A DNA stretch of 64,000 nucleotides from Thiobacillus sp. Lineage in GTDB: Bacteria > Pseudomonadota > Gammaproteobacteria > Burkholderiales > Thiobacillaceae. How positions within the stretch are numbered: the first letter of the stretch is position 1; every line of letters begins with the position of its first letter. Both the position numbers and the translations under genes were made by a program. The notes under the pieces are model-generated. The model was not told the DNA's origin. It was given only the letters and a program-made list of their open reading frames with translations, and searched no databases. The stretch lies in assembly GCF_018780105.1 (NCBI RefSeq), contig NZ_JADMKC010000004.1:62001-126000 (forward strand), given 5' to 3'. Below are positions 59,385 to 64,000 of the stretch, piece by piece.

Positions 59385-60260
59385 ATGACAGCATTCGATT
59401 ACAAGCAGGCCTTTTCGAGAAACATCGGCTGGGTGACCGCTGACGAACAGGAAAAGCTGCGGCACAAAAAAGTGGCCATCGCCGGCATGGGGGGGGTGGG
59501 CGGCAGTCACCTGATCGTGCTGGCGCGCCTGGGCATAGGCAAGTTCCACATCGCCGATCTGGACGTGTTCGAGCAGGCCAACTTCAATCGCCAGTTTGGC
59601 GCGTCCATGTCGACCCTCAATGCACCCAAGGCCGCGACGATGGCAGCCGCAGTCAAGGACATCAATCCGGAAGCCGATGTGACAAGCTTCGATCACGGTG
59701 TCACACTGGAAAATCTCGATGCTTTCCTGGACGGCGTGGATATCTATGTCGATAGCCTGGATATTTTCGCCCTGGATATCCGGCGGGCGGTGTTTGCCCG
59801 TTGTTATGCCAAAGGCATTCCGACCATTACCGCGGCGCCCATGGGTATGGGGACGGCCTTCCTGATCTTCATGCCAGGCAAGATGAGTTTCGAAGAGTAT
59901 TTCTGTCTGGACGGCTATGCATTCGAGGATCAGATCATCAAGTTCGTGATCGGCGTTTCGCCTTCGGTCCAGCAGCGCCATTATTTGGTTGACCGCAGTT
60001 CGGTCAATTTTCTGAAAAAGAAAGTACCGTCAACCGCCATGGGGATCGAATTGGCTGCAGGCGCCGCCTGCACCAATGTGTTGAAGATATTGCTGGGGCG
60101 CGGCGAAATCATCTGCGCACCCCGTAGCCTGCATTTCGATGCCTACCGTAACCGTTTGCTGAAATGCTGGCGGCCGTTCGGCAACCGCCATCCTATGCAG
60201 CGATTGATGTTCTGGTACGTCAAACGCTTGCTGGCGCGCGAGGCTGCCGGCAAGCGCTGA
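59385..60260 (+). CDS. ThiF/E1-like adenylyltransferase family protein
   Basis: VAIAGMGGVGGSHL, DLDVFEQANFNRQFGA. Confidence 0.88.
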   Translation: MTAFDYKQAFSRNIGWVTADEQEKLRHKKVAIAGMGGVGGSHLIVLARLGIGKFHIADLDVFEQANFNRQFGASMSTLNAPKAATMAAAVKDINPEADVTSFDHGVTLENLDAFLDGVDIYVDSLDIFALDIRRAVFARCYAKGIPTITAAPMGMGTAFLIFMPGKMSFEEYFCLDGYAFEDQIIKFVIGVSPSVQQRHYLVDRSSVNFLKKKVPSTAMGIELAAGAACTNVLKILLGRGEIICAPRSLHFDAYRNRLLKCWRPFGNRHPMQRLMFWYVKRLLAREAAGKR

Positions 60261-60296
60261 CACGCCCCAAGCGGGCTAGCTGACCAGCAGGTAAAA

Positions 60297-60322
60297 AAAA
60301 CGGCACCCGAAGGTGCCGTTTT
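60297..60322. terminator. bidirectional rho-independent terminator
   Basis: AAAACGGCACC-CGAA-GGTGCCGTTTT between convergent genes. Confidence 0.92.
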
Positions 60323-60350
60323 GATTTTTCCACCACGAGGGTGGGAAGGT

Positions 60351-61208
60351 TTAAGCCTTCTTGTTGCGGCGAGCCATGCCACCCATCAGGATCAGCGAGC
60401 CGCCCAGCAGAGCCAGGGTGCCCGGTTCCGGCACCGAGAAGGTTGCGCTGCCATCGTGGTTCGAAGTCAGCTTGAAGGTGTCGGTAACAGGATCGTATGT
60501 GAAATCGCTCACGAAGATGTTGGTGTCGAAGCTGGCGAAGAACTGGATGTCGGTACCGGTACCGCAGTTCGTCCAGATGTCGAAGAAGCTGTCCGAACCC
60601 AGGCAGCTTTCGGTGCCCGAGTGGATCAGGTCGTTATAACCTGCATCAACGCTGGTGAAATCGGCTTTGCCCAGCAGGATGGTGCTGACGCCGGTTGCGC
60701 CGCCGCCGGTGATGGCAACGTCCATGAAGTTGTTAAACGTCACACCGTCAAAGGTCACGAACAGTTCCATCAGGCCGGGGCCGTAGGAGAAGGTCGGAAC
60801 ACCACCGCCCGTCACGCCGTTGACAATACCACCCAAGCCGCTCACCGAGAAGCTGATCAGGTAGTTGGAGGCACCATAACCATTGTTGCTGTTGGTGCCA
60901 AAAGCCTCGTTGGGGTTGAAGCCGTTGACTTGGTTGTTGCCCAAGCCGGCTATATTAAAGCCGCCGACCGCCAAGCCGCCGTCCGTGCTCAGCAGATCGC
61001 CAGCACCGATGGCGTTGTCGTTAACCGTATCGGAAATGGTGGTGGTGGATTGATAGGTGAAGGTGAATTCATCTTTCATCGAGGTACAGGTCGGGCACAC
61101 CTGGCCGCCTGCGGGGCCGTAGCTGGTGCCGATGTCCAGGTAGAACGGGTCGGCGGATGCGCTGCCAGCTGCCAGCAGGATTGACATCGTCAAAAGTGAT
61201 TTTTTCAT
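60351..61208 (-). CDS. PEP-CTERM sorting domain-containing secreted protein
   Basis: Signal peptide; C-terminus VPEPGTLALLGGSLILMGGMARRNKKA; RBS AGAGGAG. Confidence 0.93.
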   Translation of the reverse strand: MKKSLLTMSILLAAGSASADPFYLDIGTSYGPAGGQVCPTCTSMKDEFTFTYQSTTTISDTVNDNAIGAGDLLSTDGGLAVGGFNIAGLGNNQVNGFNPNEAFGTNSNNGYGASNYLISFSVSGLGGIVNGVTGGGVPTFSYGPGLMELFVTFDGVTFNNFMDVAITGGGATGVSTILLGKADFTSVDAGYNDLIHSGTESCLGSDSFFDIWTNCGTGTDIQFFASFDTNIFVSDFTYDPVTDTFKLTSNHDGSATFSVPEPGTLALLGGSLILMGGMARRNKKA

Positions 61209-61267
61209 TTCAAGACTCCTCTAAATAAAACCGGATTAAGGATATAAACGTTGTACCCACCAACTAA

Positions 61268-61283
61268 AGCAACATCCGTTCCA
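61268..61283 (-). promoter_or_regulatory. sigma-54 promoter of PEP-CTERM gene (proximal)
   Basis: Minus strand TGGAACGGATGTTGCT, GG-N10-GC. Confidence 0.75.
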
Positions 61284-61357
61284 CTACTTTTAACACTATG
61301 TAATGAAAAGGATTTTCGAATTTCGCGCTGCAAATGGCTTCGGTAATGAGTGAAAAC

Positions 61358-61374
61358 TGTAAAATTTACCGACA
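61358..61374 (-). promoter_or_regulatory. putative enhancer/UAS motif 1 (TGTCGGTAAATTTTACA on minus)
   Basis: 16/17 identical to motif at 61551-61567; 74 bp upstream of the sigma-54 box. Confidence 0.6.
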
Positions 61375-61460
61375 CTGCCCAACTCGAAGTTCTTAGCGTG
61401 TTGATGGAGTGGCTTAACTTGGGTGCTCTCAATCAAACCAACGCTATTGCCGAGCAATAA

Positions 61461-61476
61461 AGCACGTGGCGTGCCA
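61461..61476 (-). promoter_or_regulatory. second sigma-54 promoter (distal)
   Basis: Minus strand TGGCACGCCACGTGCTTTAT, GG-N10-GC; resembles TGGCACGACTAGTGCTTTAT at the first PEP-CTERM gene. Confidence 0.75.
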
Positions 61477-61550
61477 GCGTGTTGAGTGCATTGAAAATAA
61501 AGGTGAATTCATGTTTGAATAGTGGGATTGGCGAGATGTTTGAGATTTTT

Positions 61551-61567
61551 TGTAAAATTTTCCGACA
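61551..61567 (-). promoter_or_regulatory. putative enhancer/UAS motif 2 (TGTCGGAAAATTTTACA on minus)
   Basis: Again 74 bp upstream of its sigma-54 box. Confidence 0.6.
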
Positions 61568-61665
61568 GGCTGCTTGTGCTAAAAAACAGGTGGTAGCGTT
61601 CTGTCAAGATTGGTTTGGAATGGGCGTTAAGCCTTTACGATGCACTACACATTATTGAGGTCAGC

Positions 61666-62547
61666 ATGAATCTCCCCCGCATCTCATTACTGCCCACCTT
61701 CCTGCGGGAATTGTTGAGCGACCAGACTTTGCCGCGCGAGCCCGAGCCGGATGCCATCATGGAAGATGTTGATCAGGTGGCGGCATTTTCAGAAACAGGG
61801 CGTGCTGAAAGCACCTTGGCAGCATCCTATTTGTTTCACACCGCGCGAGCTTCGCAGGCCCTCCAGGGGTGTAAGAGGGTGGTCGATCTTGGGTGCGGCC
61901 CGGCAACCCAGTTGATTCAAATTGCAACGATCAATCCCGAGATCGAGTTTGTTGGCGTTGACATGTCGCAGGAGATGCTCAGGCATGCCCGCACCCACGC
62001 GGATGAAGCCGGTGTGCGCAATGTCAGCTTCATGACCGGTGACATTACGAAGCTGGATGCGTTTGAGCCGCAATCGGTGGATGGGGTCATCAGCACGGTT
62101 TCCTTGCATCACTTGCCGACGGCGGGGCATCTCGAAGGGTGTTTCCGCGAAATCCAGCGCATATTGAAGCCGGGGGGTGCGCTGTATCTGGCTGATTTCG
62201 GGCGCCTCAAGTCATTGAAATCAGTGATTTTCTTCGCTTATATGAATCGCGATCGCGACCCTCATCAACTGCTGCTTGATTACGAGCGCTCGTTGCGGGC
62301 CGCGTTTCTGCTTTCGGATTTCCAGAGGCTGGCGAAAGGGTTTCTGGGCGGGGCGGTCAATGTGTTCAGCACGTTCAAGGTGCCGTTGCTGATTGTGCTC
62401 AAAACCCCAGACAAGGATTTGCCCGCCGAGAAGATCGCGATCCTGAACCGTATGCGCGATGGCCTGAATCCCCGTTTCAAGTACGACCTGGACGACATGC
62501 GGACGTTTTTCAAGCTTGGCGGGCTCAAGAACGACGTTTTCCATTAG
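61666..62547 (+). CDS. class I SAM-dependent methyltransferase
   Basis: VVDLGCGPATQLIQIA, GVDMSQEMLRHA, ILKPGGALYLADFGR; start at MNLPRISLLPTF. Confidence 0.88.
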   Translation: MNLPRISLLPTFLRELLSDQTLPREPEPDAIMEDVDQVAAFSETGRAESTLAASYLFHTARASQALQGCKRVVDLGCGPATQLIQIATINPEIEFVGVDMSQEMLRHARTHADEAGVRNVSFMTGDITKLDAFEPQSVDGVISTVSLHHLPTAGHLEGCFREIQRILKPGGALYLADFGRLKSLKSVIFFAYMNRDRDPHQLLLDYERSLRAAFLLSDFQRLAKGFLGGAVNVFSTFKVPLLIVLKTPDKDLPAEKIAILNRMRDGLNPRFKYDLDDMRTFFKLGGLKNDVFH

Positions 62548-62598
62548 CCGTGCCCCGCTGGCGGGAATAACGGCCTGATTTTCAGTCTTGGCGGCCTG

Positions 62599-63393
62599 TT
62601 ACCCGCCGTGCGTCACGCGATTGGTGATCCCGATCTCGTCCGTTTTGCTGAAGAAATAAGGGTAAAGTGAACGCTCGCCTTGGGCGCTCTCGGTCTTTCC
62701 GCCCAGCAATTCGATTTGCCGGTCAACGTAATCGAGTTCCAGTCGCAGCAGGACGGCCGGGGCATTCACACGGCTGCAGAGCCTTTCCGGCCCGAACTCG
62801 GTGAATCCCAGCATGCGTTTGTAGAATGCGGCATGGCGGGGATTCACCTCAATGACGACATCGGTGTAGCCCTGCATGACCCGACCATAAATATAGGCGA
62901 TGTGGAATAGCGAGGCCAGGATGTGCTTGGAGCCGTGGGTTTGGTCAACGGCCAGCTTGGTCAATTCGCAGACTTTGCGGCCGGCCTGACGCAGGTTGTC
63001 GATTTCCTGTTTGTATAACTCCTCGACCAAGAGTCCGTGAGGCGTATCCAGTCCCAAGGTGAGTGTCCCGATCACCTTGTCGTTCTGTGATGCCATCAGG
63101 GTGATGCGCTCGGGCGACTTGTTGAAATCATTGGTTTTATAGCCGCGTCCGGCATATTTACGCTGCACCAGCATGCTGGCTGAGCTAACCCGCTCGGTGG
63201 AATGTGCCAAACGAATCTTAAATGCCTGCTCTTCAATTTTTTCGCCCGATTGATGTGCAGCGCTCAGTGGTTCTGGCAGAACCAGATCCTTGAGTTGGTA
63301 GGGCGAGATGGCGACAATGGTTTTGTCCCATTCCTCTGCAGCTTTGCTGCGCTGCGTAAAGCCGGTGAAGCCTTTGGGGATGTTGACGGACAT
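62599..63393 (-). CDS. FeeM-like N-acyl amino acid synthase / PEP-CTERM-associated acyltransferase
   Basis: GNAT-like KVIGTLTLGLD, CELTKLAVDQTHGSKHILASLFHIAYIYGR, VIEVNPRHAAFYKRMLGFTEFGPERLCSRVNAPAVLLRL. Confidence 0.8.
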   Translation of the reverse strand: MSVNIPKGFTGFTQRSKAAEEWDKTIVAISPYQLKDLVLPEPLSAAHQSGEKIEEQAFKIRLAHSTERVSSASMLVQRKYAGRGYKTNDFNKSPERITLMASQNDKVIGTLTLGLDTPHGLLVEELYKQEIDNLRQAGRKVCELTKLAVDQTHGSKHILASLFHIAYIYGRVMQGYTDVVIEVNPRHAAFYKRMLGFTEFGPERLCSRVNAPAVLLRLELDYVDRQIELLGGKTESAQGERSLYPYFFSKTDEIGITNRVTHGG

Positions 63394-63478
63394 AAGTTAG
63401 CCGAAAAAAGAAGAAAACATAGGAGCACCCGTCATATTTGATTATCGCTGACCGCCCTCGCGCTGCATGCAGACCGGT

Positions 63479-63498
63479 CGGGGGCAGGCCCCCGTTTT
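63479..63498. terminator. terminator-like hairpin downstream of hemB
   Basis: CGGGGGC-ag-GCCCCCGTTTT. Confidence 0.6.
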
Positions 63499-63501
63499 AC
63501 A

Positions 63502-64000
<499 letters not shown>

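Noticed and set aside
61612-61625. Plus-strand GG-N10-GC (ttGGtttggaatggGCg) as sigma-54 promoter for the methyltransferase
   Set aside because: Spacing fits but TGGCAC and TTGC hexamer matches are poor; not strong enough to call.

Overview
The window is GC-rich, gene-dense chromosomal DNA. Gene content suggests a Thiobacillus-like betaproteobacterium, but that is inference. I call about 50 CDSs. Most are housekeeping: sat/cysC fusion, ubiB-ubiJ-ubiE, phoBR, nadA, hda, trx, RND pump, lysA/lptM/cyaY, xth, uvrD/rep-type helicase, LOG family, polA, hemB. There are two PEP-CTERM proteins. At the right end lies a PEP-CTERM/exosortase-associated island: PrsT TPR lipoprotein, alpha/beta hydrolase, E1/ThiF-like enzyme, PEP-CTERM protein, SAM methyltransferase, FeeM-like N-acyl amino acid synthase. 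No tRNA, rRNA, CRISPR array or intact transposase was seen. Main non-routine observations: (1) a 57-bp in-frame insertion in a HIT gene, with a 9-bp direct duplication and a GTAG-headed REP-like palindrome; (2) three sigma-54 promoters near the two PEP-CTERM genes, each preceded by a 17-bp upstream motif, two with identical 74-bp spacing and one motif lying inside a neighbouring symporter CDS; (3) a 159-bp MITE-like element with 20/23-bp terminal inverted repeats and TTA duplications, sitting between a stop codon and the next start codon; (4) a protein with three VanZ-like units and several unusual domain or gene pairings. All calls come from reading sequence and motifs; no database search was run.
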